This document shows, in pieces, positions 24,239 to 38,700 of a stretch of DNA of 64,000 nucleotides. The position numbers and the translations under genes are program-made. Position 1 is the stretch's first letter, and every line of letters starts with the position of its first letter. Source of the DNA: Membranipora membranacea (Eukaryota; Bryozoa; Gymnolaemata; Cheilostomatida; Membraniporidae); assembly GCA_914767715.1 (NCBI GenBank), contig OU612073.1, positions 928,001 to 992,000 of the forward strand, written 5' to 3'. Under the pieces are notes generated by a model, which worked only from the letters and a program-made list of their open reading frames with translations, had not been told where the DNA came from and made no database searches.

Positions 24239-24414
24239 ATGTGGTGAATAATAACCCCAAGTAAGTGTTATCATACTCATAGCTTCAAGCGTCCTGGTAT
24301 CTTTGGCAATAATATCAAAGACAGTAGATTGTGGTCTTGAGTAGTTTTAGCTTTAGTTATAGCTGATTTTAGCAGACTTTTCAGCCCTCTAATTTGAATT
24401 TTAATAAGTGTGAT

Positions 24415-25130
24415 CACAGAGTAAGGGTAAACAGAGGGGACACTTCAATGATCGTTATAGTGCCTGCGGTTTTTATCCACTGCGGAGGGGGGGGGGGGGG
24501 AATTCATCAATCTGGCCACCTGCCAATTTCAGAATATATATAAGTTACAGTGGAGTTTTGTCATGCAGACATAGCCACCTTTGATAGGTCATAATTCATT
24601 CTGTATTTATCCTAAAGACTGATTTCCAACTTTTCTGAAATTTCCAATCTTCAAGCTATACACCATATTATTGTCATTTTTTGCTATGATACATAGGCTA
24701 TGAGTAATCCAGGCTTTTAAAATGAGTTTTGTCATATAGATTTACATGGGGCTTAGGTCAATGCACGGACATTTCCTAATTTTGATGACCAGCCGTCTAT
24801 CAATTGTCACATGTAAATCTATATGAAAAAACTCATTTTAAAAACCTGGATTACTCTTAGCCTATGAATCTTAGCAAAAAATGACAATAATATGGTGTAT
24901 AGCTTGAAGGTTGGACATTCCAACAAAGTTGGAAATCAGTTTTTAGGATAAATACAGAATGAATTATGGCCCATCAAAGGTGGGGATGTCTGCAAGAAAA
25001 ATGCCATTATAACATATAGAGATAATGAGTTTTTGGCATCCAGCTGTGCACAATTTCCCCCCAGTGAATCAAAAACCGCAGGCACTATAACTATCATTGA
25101 ACTGTCCTCTCTGTATATCCTTACTCTGCG
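24415..25130 (+). mobile_element. Foldback element, CACAGAGTAAGG family, copy 1 (716 bp)
   Basis: Two long arms of about 330 bp are inverted copies of each other around a unique centre of about 55 bp (near 24751-24805). The ends are CACAGAGTAAGG and CCTTACTCTGCG. A perfect 7-bp duplication GTGTGAT flanks it (24408-24414, 25131-25137). It has no open frame of note, so it is non-autonomous. A G14 tract has expanded inside the left arm relative to copy 2. Confidence 0.9.
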
Positions 25131-25916
25131 GTGTGATTATGATAATGCAATGGAAATGTTATTCAAAACCTCATGCCTCGATTATAGTTCACCGCTTGAG
25201 CGAATTTGATACGAGGAAGCACATGTCGTAACTCTGGTAGTAGTTTGTTATCAGCAGTTGGTCACAGCATGTCATCTACGCTGGATGTGCGAGCAATAAC
25301 ACTGCAGTGATAGAATAAGTGTCGGCTATTAGTCCTTAGTGACAGTTATTTACTAACTTCAGCTGGGTGAGACGATTAGAACACTCTAATCAAGTAACTG
25401 AGTGAAGCTGTCTGTAGAAGCTCCACAAAGCTGCTACACATCTAAGGTATGTGACGTGAAAATCAAAGCTAATTGGTTCAGGAATATAGCCTGTGGTACT
25501 CTCACTACAAATCCCATTCAATTGGTGTTGGGTATACAATTTTAACCCACGACTTGTGAGGGGAGTTTGAAACCGTTGAAACGTACATCATACATGTGGG
25601 TATTCGGAGAAGGTGATATGTGTTGTGACTTTTGTCTGGTGGGCTTGTACGCTCTTACCTAGACCTGAAACAACAGACCACTGAATGGTCAGAAGGTGTT
25701 TGATTCTGTTTTTTAGGCCCTTATTTCGTGAGCGATTGAGGGATTCACTTTATTGCATACATAATACCTGCGGTTATGCAAAAGATGTCTTCACTGTTTT
25801 GTTTTTGTGATTCTCGCCCCGGATTGAATCATCCTTGTTTTGCAATATCTGTCTTTAATAAACACAGATTAAATCTTTTGACATTTAATCAGCAACAATT
25901 TTGTGTTGTGTAAGAC

Positions 25917-25934
25917 CAAGGATTTAACTCCTTG
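25917..25934. mobile_element. Micro-palindrome, CAAGGA type, 18 bp
   Basis: CAAGGATTTAACTCCTTG is palindromic except for one base pair. Perfect 7-bp direct repeats GTAAGAC flank it (25910-25916, 25935-25941). Confidence 0.65.
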
Positions 25935-26334
25935 GTAAGACATAACTCCAATTGGAAAATTGATTTAGTATCATTTTGCCTGGTGAGCAAAGTGTAATGG
26001 AGCAGACAAGTCATTTAACCAAGTAGTTACTCCTTGATTTAACCAGTCTGATCAACTTTGAAACATGTTCTGAAATTTGCTCAATGTAACATGTGAAGTT
26101 AGTCATTGATTGGAACCAGTTCCCAATCTGCTATAAACCTTGGCCTTGCCTTCAATCTATTTGCTTCTTGTTCCATGGCTTAAAATGATTCATTTCTGAC
26201 CAGGATTGAAGGAATTCAGCTGCTATAGTCATCAATCATCTTGCCCATCCAGAATTGAACTTTGTTGATATTATAATCGGAAGCAGGAGAAAGGATAATG
26301 ATAAATTACAGTTATTCAACATATGGGGTTCGAC

Positions 26335-26347
26335 CAGGTTCTCCCTG
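26335..26347. mobile_element. Micro-insertion CAGG...CCTG, 13 bp
   Basis: CAGGTTCTCCCTG lies between direct repeats GTTCGAC (26328-26334, 26348-26354). Its right end, TTCTCCCTG, equals the end of the 53-bp element at 22476-22528, as if both termini were kept and the middle lost. Because of base overlap the duplication could also be read as the 9 bp GGTTCGACC. Confidence 0.5.
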
Positions 26348-26687
26348 GTTCGACCGAGAGCCAATTACTGTTGTTTATAACTCGAGATCTTGCTTGTCAG
26401 TCATCTTATCTTTACTGCCATGACCAATCTTCATATTCTGTTAAATTGAGCTTAATCTATATGAAAGAGTAGTTACACCCCAATTTGACTTGCATGCTCT
26501 TTTGTTTAGAGCTCATATTACATTCAACCACTAGTAGCCAACTTTGGTTATCTTTTGTAGCTCAGCGAATATTAGACGGAGCTGGTAAACACAACAGAAA
26601 TGAGAAGAGAATTGCACTCAACACTATGATATGAAGTGATTGTTGAATCATTAGATTATCGTCCATCACCCTATTATAGCTTCATAC

Positions 26688-26736
26688 AACCAACCAGGAT
26701 ATAAAAAACAGGAAGCGCAGCTGTCAGAATATCAAA
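26688..26736 (+). promoter_or_regulatory. RTK1 proximal 5' region (conserved in the orphan copy)
   Basis: The block before the RTK1 start codon contains ACCAGGATATAAAAAACAGG, then GAAGCGCAGCTGTCAG. It is nearly identical at 43728-43775. It holds an A/T-rich TATA-like stretch, an ACAGGAAG match to the ETS core and a CAGCTG E-box. Where transcription starts is not visible; function is inferred from conservation between the two copies only. Confidence 0.4.
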
Positions 26737-29700
26737 ATGTCCATCACCCCATCCATGGTCATTGCCTTCACAATATTATTCAGGTATGTGTGATTATTCA
26801 TTGTATAACATGTTACCCACATTAACCATGAGCTAGCACCTGATCAACTCTAGATGGGAGAAAATATAGAGGGTTTTACAAAGCAGGAGGGTATTTGGAT
26901 GTGTGTGAAGATGTTTCTGCTGATTCGGGGCATAAACTACATTGGTTACTTTTACTATCCGCAATTGGAAGTGTTTCAAAGTGATATTGACAAAACCACT
27001 ACCACTAGTTGTGACTATAGGCTCACATGGCAAGCCTGTTTTATTTTGACATTTAATTATGCTCAACAGTTTTGGTAAACACATATTTACAACAATAATA
27101 TTAGCCCGTAAGACTATCACTCACGGGGGGGGGGGGGGGACATTCGAGCGGTGGGCAAAAGTTTGGGGGGCTCAGACTACTTCACAGTTCTTATCTTAAT
27201 CAGGACAAAAGGGAATTAAAAGTTAAAATTAATGAATCCAAAAATCTCTCTTTACATCAAAATATAGCAAATTTTGGCGGCCACTAGATAATTCATAATA
27301 TATTGTCATCTCTTTCAAATGTCTAAGTATCAAAACTATTAATTTTCAGGCTAGCACTGACTCTTGGTGTAGAGCAAGCATAAAGTTGCCGTTTATTTTA
27401 TAAGGAGAATACAACTTCTAAAGATAAGCTCTTTAATTTTGGTTCCCTTGACCAGAGATTTTGTCCAGAATTCCCTGCCTTGAGACTTGAGCAATTGATT
27501 ACCAACAATAATTAGATAAAAAAAAGGTGACACAAGCAGAGGGGAATTGTGGAAATGGGATTGATGAGATAGCTTTTCAATGTCCTAATGATTTTTAATT
27601 TCTTATATTTTAGCAACAATATTTTATCGGCTCTTGCAGTGGAAGATGTCAGTAAGTTCGAACTCAAGGATGTCAAAGAGTTGAGTAAAGGATCACAAGA
27701 ATATGACGACCTAGCCATAATAAGAGAAGATAAATACAACCCAGGAACACTCATCACCGTCAGACAGGGTCCAAACGCGACTCTATTCAAACTGAAACCT
27801 GGAGAGGCTCCAATCCCATTTGCTGGAAGTCTTATGCTGACTAAAGATGGAGGAGCGGCAGGTGATGGGGAGGGTCAGGTCTTCAGATACATTATAGATG
27901 TTGCACAATACAGCAACAACAAGTTTGCAATGAGTGAATATTACCCAGACCATTGTGTCAAAGAATTTGACAGTAACACTAATCAGATCACCAATCTTAT
28001 TGGATCTTGCGATCAGAATCAGTATGCCCAAGCACTTGCAGAAGGTGAGACTGTGCTAGCCGACCAGTTTTATTTTGGAAACCCGACCGCCCTTCTTATA
28101 TTGGAAAACTCTAAACAGCTTCTCACGATAGATGGTACTTACAAAATCATATATATGTACAAATTTGAAAATAAAACTCTGGAGCTATTTTTGCCGAGTT
28201 GGAATATAGCTGAGCCACTTTCCCTGCTATCAAACAGTGATGAATCGATCGTATATATTTCTCACCACTACGCTGTAACAGCTGTGAGAATGACCGATAG
28301 AACTTTCAGGCAACTTGTCGGAAAGAACTCGATTGAAGGATTTGACACTTTTGAAGCAGGACCATTTGGATCTGACAACACACATGTAGGGGCATTGTCA
28401 TCATTGCGCTGGATAGTCACGGACAAACTAATGGTGGCCTCACACAATAACTCTCTAGCTCTGCTTGACTTAACTGAGGAAAAGACCTATTCTGTTTGCA
28501 AAGGTAAATATAGATAAAAATCATGTAGTATCATACCCTTATAAGTCCTAAATCAAGAAAAACTCCAACAATGTATCTCATTTGTGCCCTGGTGCTTATG
28601 TAATTACCCTAAACTCGTAATTTCTGCAAAAGGCAACAAAAGGTTTTTCGCCTTTCAACAGAAGAGACGACTTAGATAATTTACTATAAGCTGTCTAGGT
28701 GTTACAAATTATTATTTGGAAAAATATGGATTCTAAAATCTCTCCATCGAGGTTTTGGGTTAGCATCACAATATAGCAAACATTGTGGGTCACTACATAA
28801 TTCAGGTTTGTGGCAGCCCACATAAGTTTCAAATATTGAAGTATCTCAAATCTTCTATTAATTTCCAATTATTTCCTGTAGATGTCTCTGGATCTAATTC
28901 TACCGCTGGATCTCTGGATGTCTGTAAACTCAATCAAATGTCTGGCCTTGCAGTTTCTCAAAACACGATCTATGTGTCTACTTCAGACTCAAGCCAGTTG
29001 TTTGCCTTAGGAATAGGCAGAGAGGAGATAACTTGCTGTCAAGAAGAAGTGAAATATGTATTTGACCTCGATGCTGTCTCAGTGGATAGCTCTAACATAT
29101 GTATCGATAATGCAAATTGTGAGATAGATGTTGATTTTGGTTCGTTGACCAAAGTTGATGTAGATTGGGGAAACTATAAGAATAGACCTATCGATGTCAT
29201 TCAAGAGGATCGTTACAATCCGGGAACATTCTTCATAAACGCTCGGACAACTATCAAGCGCTTCGTACCAGGGCAACCTGTCACTCTTGTTGTTGGGAAT
29301 GAAACACAGGTAGATGTCAATAAAGGTTACCGAGATGGGAACGCTTCCGTGGCAGAGTTTTCATTAATCAGTGGCTTCGTTCAATTCAATCAAACAAAGA
29401 TGGCCATTGCTGACTTTCAGAATGGTTGTGTGAGACTTTATGACTCCGTTACAGGGATGGTCAGCACGATCGTCGGTACGTGTGACTCATTTGGGAGAGG
29501 AATCGTCCCATCATCATGGGACACATATGATGAAAACACAGTGAAAGATTCTTTGGATGCCCAGTTCTCAGGGGTTTTGACTATAACACTGCTAGAAAAA
29601 TGGAACAAACTCCTTGTTCTTGATAACGCTTTCAAGGTCATTATTCAAAATGACTTTGTTACTGAGAAAACGAGAGTCCTTGATGTGGCACTGGCTCGAA

Positions 29701-32700
29701 AGTGCCCAAGGCCCCTGAATGCAATAGCAGACAGAGAAGAAAACAACATATATATAAACCATGCATATGGAGTCTCAAGATATAATCTTCACACCAAAGA
29801 GATCACACTTCTTACTGGAATGATAGATGAGTCTGCAAATGGTGACAGTGACATCCCGCTTGTTCCTGGACCGTTCCAAACTGCACAAACTGGAGGTCTC
29901 GACAGTTTCAGTTGGCTCATCCGTGATCAGGTGCTGGTCTCTATGGGGCGCATGAGCAATGAAGCTATTGTTATCATTGACCTTCGTCAGGAACAAGTAT
30001 ACTCAATTTGTAACGGTAGGTGAATATTTGAGCAATATGGAAGTTCTCTTCATGTTATGGTTTTCTGCTTATAATCATTCCCACCATTCCTCCATGTTTT
30101 AAATCATAATGTTCCTTATATGCTCAAATTTATATGACGTCAACTGATCTTAAAACAACCTGAGTATGTATGTTGGACTACAACAAAACTTGTATAATAA
30201 TATGTCTGGTTATGTGATGATCTGTTTCGTTTTAAAGGGAATAAGAATTTGACTGAGACGATACCAGGAGCTCTTGACGTCTGCAAGCTGAACACTCCCA
30301 CTGGTATCACCGTTACTAGCAATGACACTATAATGGTAGCTTCTCTCAACAAGGACTTTTCAGAATACAGTTGGAATATTAATGAAACATTTTTGTGGGA
30401 GCTTACAACAGAGAGTAAGCAGCGTTTTTTCATCTCTTATCTCTTCTTTTCTATCTCTGACCAACTTAAGGCTATTAATTAATGTAAACCTTTCTCAAAC
30501 ACCTTTAAATTTCAAACTATCCCATGCATAAATCGTCAAACAATTTTCAATCCATATTTGATTTTGCCTGTAAGTTGTTTGCAATTTCATCCTGCCTTTC
30601 CACCCTAAATAGATATCATCAGGTCTTTATTATGTTCTCATAAATTTTTTTTGCAGTTTCAAAATGTCTACCTGAATCAACTACTGGAAATGAGATCATA
30701 TCTCCAAATGACACATTCTACTTTATAAACGAGAATATTACTGTCAGCTGTCCTAAAGGGTATGCTATAAATGGATCTCAGGAACGGACCTGTGGTGAGA
30801 ATAACCAATGGACTGAACCGCTTCCAAATTGTATTGAGGTAAGAGAAGATGTCATTCAACTCTTGCTATAAAGTAGTTTGAGTTCATGCCATGAAGTTGG
30901 GATGCCTCACATGCTACATATACATTACTGTGAGATTGAAAGATTACTAGCCTAAAGTATTTGGTTTGTTTCAGCTGACATCAGAGGATGCGTGGATGTT
31001 ATCTCCTACATCTGGTCAGCTTGCTGGAGGCACAGTTGTTACAGTCTCTGGTCTGATACCAGATGATGGAGTCAGCGTACTTATTAATGGAGTCGAGCAA
31101 GCATCTTCAAGCACAGAAAAGTGAGTAAATGACTAGAGATATGGCACCACCACCACCACTGTTTTGAGGGGATATGTGGCAGTATTTCCCTGCGGAGGGT
31201 TTGATGGTTAAAAAACTGATGAAATAATGTTGTGCAAAACACCTCCTTGATCTTAAGAAACAGGCTACAGATTTTCAACTGAATGTCTTTTTGTTGTAGA
31301 GAAGGAAATGAGTTGATGTTTAAAATGCCTGAAGGCGATACAGTAGGAACAACTGCTGTGATCTTCAAAGTCTCTGAGGATTTGAATCAGACCTTCAGCT
31401 ACGCGTATCTAAAGAATCCCTCTATAAATGCTGTACTGTCCAGAGACACGATTGAGAGGTGAATAAATATGAAATAATTAAAACAATATTATGTTGCTGT
31501 AAAATTTTTTGTGTTCATTATTGCTAACTAGTTAATAACTGCTGGGCAAACATGTAGATCGAGAAGATGCGTCAGATTTTAAACTTTCTATGCTCTACCT
31601 ATGTAGTTTTGAGCATCTTCTGCCCAGAGGTTTTCTCATCATCACAATCTGAATTGTTTTCTACAGTTTGTTGTGCTTACACATTTAACCTCCATTACCA
31701 TAATTCCAATACCATGTTTCGCTGTCAATCCTTTAGAACTCCCATGTTTTTTAATTGTAGTGGCGGCTTATACATAGCTTTCAATATTACCAACGTGAAC
31801 TCTTCCAATACCTACACCCTGAACACCGGTGGAGTAATACATGTGAGTCACCCCCATAATTTATCACATCTCATCACTGAAGTAAAATGTGTTGAGCTAT
31901 GGCTTTTGATGAATTGGTATGGTATACCGTCAGCAGATGCTTTATTCTCTTTAGAATCTCTTCAATGAATTCACTGCTAAGTCGCTTGTTCAAAGACTTT
32001 TAGTCAGACTCTTAGTATTCACATACTCAATGAATTTTTTTTTCGAATAGATCAATACATCAATTATACAAAATGGCTCATTAGCATCCGCATTCATTTT
32101 TGTAGAATTGTTTACCAGGATATGCCAGTGAAGTTAAGTGTGAGCTCAATTCTTTACAAGGTAAATTTCTTTTATGCATGTAACTGGTAACGGATGAATC
32201 CAAAATTTATTATATCAGCTTTATTGCCCCAAGACCTGATAACAATATTTACTGATATTAAATTACGTCAATATTATTTCCCCTTTTTTTTCATAACTCC
32301 TGTAACCATTGGCACCGCTTTCCCCCCTGCATTTGAAGATAAGCGCCTGATATGTATCTATGAATCTTCTTTTGTAGAGCTTAATATATTAGAGAAGATA
32401 AGAATTAATATGACACTGCTTAGTGATGGCATAGACGTGTTCAATGGAGAGGAAGGAAATCTCATTGTGTATCCAGACCCACAATTCGTAACGAATGTAA
32501 GCAAAGCTGTATTGAATGCCATACCAAAACTGCAGGCAGTGCAAAGATGCATTTTATGTTTCATTGTGACAGAAAATCATGCAAAACAATGAGTGAAGTT
32601 TTGAATTGACCATTAATCATTCAACCACAGTTCAAAGTTGTTAAGATGTGTAAGAGAGGTATGACCTGGCCACAAGGGTCAAAACTATCTAAATATTGCA

Positions 32701-35700
32701 TCATGTAATACCAGAGATCAAATTGATCCTATACTATAGGGCCCTAAACCTAGCACAACATCGACTTGCAGATTGGTGTGTTTTATTGTGGGATTATTGA
32801 ACCTGATGTTGAAACATCTATACCCTTTAATTTTTAAACATATTTATAACTCATCTATACAACAACGCTCTGAATACAATGTTCAATATGCAGCCTACCC
32901 TTCAATATAAACCTTTTTTTATTTCCAGTCGACGATTGGCCTTACTGATGCCTCTAACCTTGTTATACCTGGTACAAACCTTGACCTTGGTGATGCTCTC
33001 AATGCTCAGTATAGGATTGGGATAGTTGGAGATGATGATGTTAGGGTGAATTGTAAGCTCATTGAAGCCAAGAACAATTCTATCCAGTGCCAACCTGACC
33101 CTGATAAAGAGCTACAATCGGAGAAAGCCTACCATGTACAAGTAAGTCATACTATAGTCTGTGAAACGACCCAGGCCGCAAGAAGTGACACACTACTACT
33201 AACTACTAGGGCTGGCATCAAACTCAACACTAGTTCAGTATATTTCTGACAATAAAATTGTGGTCTCAAAAAAGTAGCAACCCAAAATCTCAAGTCATGG
33301 CCAATTTTAAAGCAATTGAAAGATATGCTTAGTAACCCACTCTTATATAAATGCAATAAATTGCATGCGTGATTCATTCAAAAAAAAGCCTGATCATACT
33401 TAGAATGCTCTTTTAGGAATAGGCTTGATGATAAAAGATAGCATAACTTGGCACAGAAACATGAGGGCATTATGACTACACCACAACATGTTTTGAAACA
33501 ATTTGTATGTTACGAGTACAAAAGATGAATCAACATTGATGCTTCATCATATCTAAATCTTTGTTTACCGTGTCCAATATTGCCTAGTTCCCCGATTTTA
33601 TTGGGTATGCAGATATAAGAGTGTGACACGCCCCTGATATAATGATCACATTAGTGTCAGAATGTGATACTCAACTGTTTAACGTGGCACAGTAGATACC
33701 TGATCCTGTCGTGTCAGGGTTTAAACAAATGATGGAACTTAGCACCACAATCAGTGTGCCAATCATATCTCACTGTAGCCTGTCTTAACAAGCTTGTTAA
33801 GACCGGCTAAACTCACTGTGGCTTCTCCCCTCCCCCCCCCCCCAGTATGCAAGCTATGAAAAACAAAAGACCTAACATAAGGAAACACTCCAGGCACTTT
33901 CTAACCGATCCCATCATAAGTTCCTTTTTCCTCCAATTTCTGCCAATGCCGTAATAAACACTTCAAAATGAATGGCACTCCATAACAGATTGTGATCTAT
34001 TTATTGTATCCCTTTACACAAACAATCAAAGAATTGTGTTGTAGTTTAATTCTGCAGTTTAAGTTTCATGATAGTAACGAATGTTACTGTTCTTTTATAC
34101 AGGTGACCATCGGAAATCTTCCTGATACTAGAATTCAGCTGAGCTTCAAGTCAAACTCTGGAGCTGTAGAGTCCCTAGATCAAGGACTGTCTAGCGGCGG
34201 GATAGCAGGCATAATAATTGGACTATTAGTGCTGGTTATCACTGTCTCTCTGGTGGTTATTTTCTTGGTCCATAAAAAGCGTCAGGGTGAGGAAGAGCAC
34301 AGGTTGTATATAGAACGAGTGAACACTATCAAATTAGAAAGTAAGCACACTAATACCTAACTTGTATTCAAACTCATCTCATACTCATAGTCTAAAGGTC
34401 AGTCGTGCTGGTGTTAAATGTTTGATCCTAATTCCCCAGTTTGTGTCTGTGTGTTTCTGAGTCATAAAACATGATAACCCACCACAGTGCCACTACTATG
34501 TGACTTTTTATCACGTTTTGTCGAAATGATTTTGCCGATTCTAACCTGATGACAACTGTTTGAACAGATCATTCTCAAAATTTATTGCAAACTACCATTG
34601 ATGCAATTGAGAAGTATCCTCAATTCATAGAATTCAGAGAATCTCTGGCTGGCGCCTTCTTATCCACCTTAGGTTGAGGAATCAATATGCAAACAAAATT
34701 TTCCATTTTTTCATTCGATCTCCTAATCATTATAGAAGAAGGCAACGACTACTGGGCGCTCATCAACATGGACATAAGGGTGAAGCTACCTCCCGTGCTC
34801 GTTAAGTCAGAGAAGCTAAAGATAACCAAGCCTGAGTCTATCGGCGAGGGTAACTTTGGTAAAATCTATCAAGGTGAACTAAACACTGATGGAAAATCAA
34901 GAGTTGTAGCCATCAAGACCCTAAAAGGTACTAATTTATAAAGCATGTAACACATACTCACCTAGACACAATTCCAATATTTCTTTGAAATGATATTACT
35001 CTTGGGCCAAGTCTGAGCAACTTGCGACCACACACAATAAATCAAGACTTCATCTTCTATCCTGTCTGTTAATACATCAAACCTAAGCATAACTCAGATA
35101 ACATCCGCCCAATTTTTACTACAGCTGATCAACCAGACAAGAAGATGGTAGAAGATTTCTTAACAGAAGCACTGATGCTGCAAGGATATGGTCATGCAAA
35201 TGTTCTTGAAACTCTTGGTGTTTCATTTCCTAGCGGCGACCTTCCAAAAGTTATCCTCCCTTTCATGGGCAATGGTGATCTAAAGTCAGTCCTTAAAAAT
35301 GAAGAAATGGTAAGCTATATATAAGAATCAAGTGTTGGCATGGTCTCTTCTCTGATAGATGATATCGGGCTGGACAGCAGGGCTCAATTTAAATTTGAAT
35401 TTTCAATTTGAATACATCACATCGTCACATCACCATAATTGGACTTTCTTCATCGTAATTTAATTGATTTCTATTGCTGCGTCTTGTATGGCAATTTGGC
35501 TTTGCGCCTCGACTCGCTGCGACATTGTCAAAGCTATTGCGCATCTAGGCCTCATCCCCACTTTACTCTAGTAATTTTAGTTACCTATATCTTAACTAGT
35601 TTGATGAAATAGAAACCAAACCAAACCACAGTGTCACAGTAATATCACGTTAAATTCAGAGTTCATGCAGAGACTCTTTAAGTACACATCAGTCCTAATT

Positions 35701-38700
35701 GAGCCAATCAGAAGCTTGCATGATTATACATTGCTTTGGTCACCGGAGGTTGAATTTATCATAATGCTAAGGCGGGAGGGGGGGGGGGGGGAATCGGACT
35801 AAAGAAGTAAAGCCGATGAAATTAGCTTTACTGCATGTTTCCAATGGATTGACACTGTTCTTATTTACTTCATAGTAAGGTTTTGAATTTTTATTTACAG
35901 GAACTCACATTTGCCAATCTGATGGACTTTGCCCTACAAATTGCTAGTGGGATGGAATACTTATCCGCTAAGAAGTTTGTACATCGTGATCTGGCTGCTA
36001 GGAACTGCCTGTATGTACATTGTTGCTATCTTATCTTGTTATTGTGTTTAGTCAGAGCGATAATATCATCATGAATGGTGTTATATGAGGAATGCCAACT
36101 CATGAGGAATGCCAACTTTTATGAGGAATGCCAACTCATTGATACAATTTAGCTGAAGGTATTGAGGAAATGTGTTGTGTGTTGTGAACAGGAAATATTT
36201 CCTCGAGAATTTTGGCAAAACAGATGTGTCATATTGACAAGTGACAGCTGTAGATTAATATGATCTGACCTGCATTCATTTTGAAATATTTTCCTGATAG
36301 AATAATACACCCAGTGTCAATTTTCTCAAACATCTCATGAAACCGAAACATGCACAATTTTGCACAATATCTCATGATTGTCAATCTACAATTATCTTTA
36401 GCAATGTTTTTCATGCAGTGACAGAACAAAAAAAAAAGAAAAAGAAAAACGTATACTAGTAATAAAAATGAATAAGATTTGAAATGCTTTGATAGTTGTT
36501 GCTTAAAATGAGTAAGTTGGTTGCTGAGCGTATCTTAATTGGTAAAGAGTTGAAAGTTGAGTGATATTTTGTCTTAATTGATCGTTATAATAATGTAATA
36601 GATGTTTGTCTCTAAAAAGAGTTTTAGAGCTAGGTAGAATAAATCCTTCTAAAAGGTGCCATCAAATGCAAAATTTGAAAACCAAAAACACTGTTTGTGA
36701 AATCGAAGCTGTGTATCAGTGTATGGAGTAAAAAGTGACTCTGTAAGCCTGCATTGTGTAGTTGTCATATGTGGTATTTTCAAAACGTAAGCTGCGATGG
36801 TTCAATTTTACTGACTGCAGTGGGGATGACTTGTACCGTGTGCATGATATGATGAGAGGACAACTCCAATATATTTCTGTTAATTTGATATCGATGTTAG
36901 ATATGAAATTGCAGTAAACGCTTGGTGTCACTTCATATAATATGGTACATATGTTCATATGTCCATATCCACGTTGTAGCGCTAGTTTCAATGTTATATA
37001 TCTGTTTCAGAGTGGATAGCGAGTTTACAGTGAAGATTGCAGATTTTGGTCTCTCCAAAGATGTGTATGAGAGAGATTATTATCGCCGCGCTGAAAGCTC
37101 ACAAACTCCGCTGCCTATTAAATGGATGGCGCTGGAGAGTCTGCGTAACAGCGGAGAGTTTAGCTCTAAATCCGATGTGGTGAGTCATGATTTCATCTGG
37201 ATAATTTTGATATCTTGTTTGACCAACACTGCCTTATATCACACCACTGTGGATGGATGTATATTTGCCTAAGAGACACTTGTATAAGAGTGCCAATCGA
37301 CAGACTTTGATGATCAGTGACAACAAACGAGAGAGTGAGAGAGCGAGTATTTTAATCCTTAGGTCTGAGTAGAAAGACAGCTTAATATATTTTTGATAAT
37401 TAAGGGCATGGTGTTTGTAGTTCACAGGTAGGTCGGCGCCCAAATTTATGGGGTACCTAGCTCATTAGTCAGTAGACTGTAGGGGATATAGACTCAGGAC
37501 CTCAAACACTTGAGTTTTACAGGTCAGGTACTCTGACTAACTCCCCTGCTATATAGGATAAGTGTAATTTTAAACTGTGCCCTTAGTACTTGCTTATTTG
37601 TTCCAGTGGTCTTATGGAGTATTGGTATGGGAGATATGCACTCGTGGAAGCCAGCCATACTCAGATGTGAACCCTTGGGACACCAGGTCTTACTTAGAGA
37701 AAGGACGCCGATTACCAAAGCCTGCATATGCACCTGATAACATGTAAGCCAAACTTAACTTAGTGATTGTTTTGATAATAGAGTGTCCGTTAATATCACT
37801 CAAAGACCAAAAAAAAGGTCTGTTTTGGTTTTTAGTTTATTGGCATAATTTTCATTCGATGAGAATGTTTTACAAAATCAGCCATCGAGTGAAAACAAAA
37901 GAAATGGAAAGAAAAAATTTCAACTGAGTTGACGAAAAAGATAATCAAAAAATACGTTTTAATGATTATAATTGATTATTGAATGTAAATTAAATAGTAT
38001 ATTGTAAAAAGTAGATGCTATCATATTATCTAAAAAAATAATTTGAACTTGGGTGTAACTTGAGTGTATTCTCAGATTGAAATTGCGTGAAAAATTAAAA
38101 TGTTGTAATAAAAGTGGTGCACATGGCAATTGTTTATCAATTGATGGCCAGTAATGCTAGTAAAATATATGTTGAGCACTGGTAAAGGTAAAAGGTGTAA
38201 CGACCTTGATAAACCTCATGGTCACCATCTTAGTTAAAGTAATAAGACAAAAGAATTGAATTAATTTTCAAGCACCTTTGTTTTGCTGAGTATTTATCAT
38301 AATTGTGCCTGCAAACACAACACCATTGATGGACAAACTGTTAGACACATTACCACATGTTTTATATTACCTTATTTACAGATATGAGTTCATGTTAAAG
38401 TGTTGGGTTGAGGATCCAGATGCACGTCCGACATTCACAGAGATTCATACATATCTGTCATCTATAGTTGTCAAAGATGGAAGCCGGGTACACATCAAAG
38501 ACATTCCATCGATCAACTATGTACAAAATGCAGAGGAAGTTCATATTCCGGTATGTATGAAAAACTTATCCACAACTCCCTCTAACTAGTTTAAGTGCTC
38601 AAACGGTGCAAGATGCTGGTAGAGGCATTTCATTATCAACCACTTTCTCCCCTCCGAGAGAAAGTGGTTGATAATGAAATGCCTCTACCAGCATCTTGCA

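Larger units (their letters stand above)
16981..26687. other. Gene-free, repeat-rich region upstream of RTK1
   Basis: No coding exon could be supported over almost 10 kb. The region carries two U2-headed SINE copies, a tRNA-headed SINE, a hAT-like MITE, a foldback element, several micro-palindromes with 7-bp duplications, short tandem repeats and two G tracts of 14-15 (18631-18645, 24487-24500). These are listed separately. Confidence 0.6.

Noticed and set aside
31567-31968. 133-codon plus-strand frame with an apparent secretory start
   Set aside because: It overlaps RTK1 exon 8 (31761-31842). The part before the acceptor is intron that happens to be open, and RTK2 shows the exon boundary at the same place.
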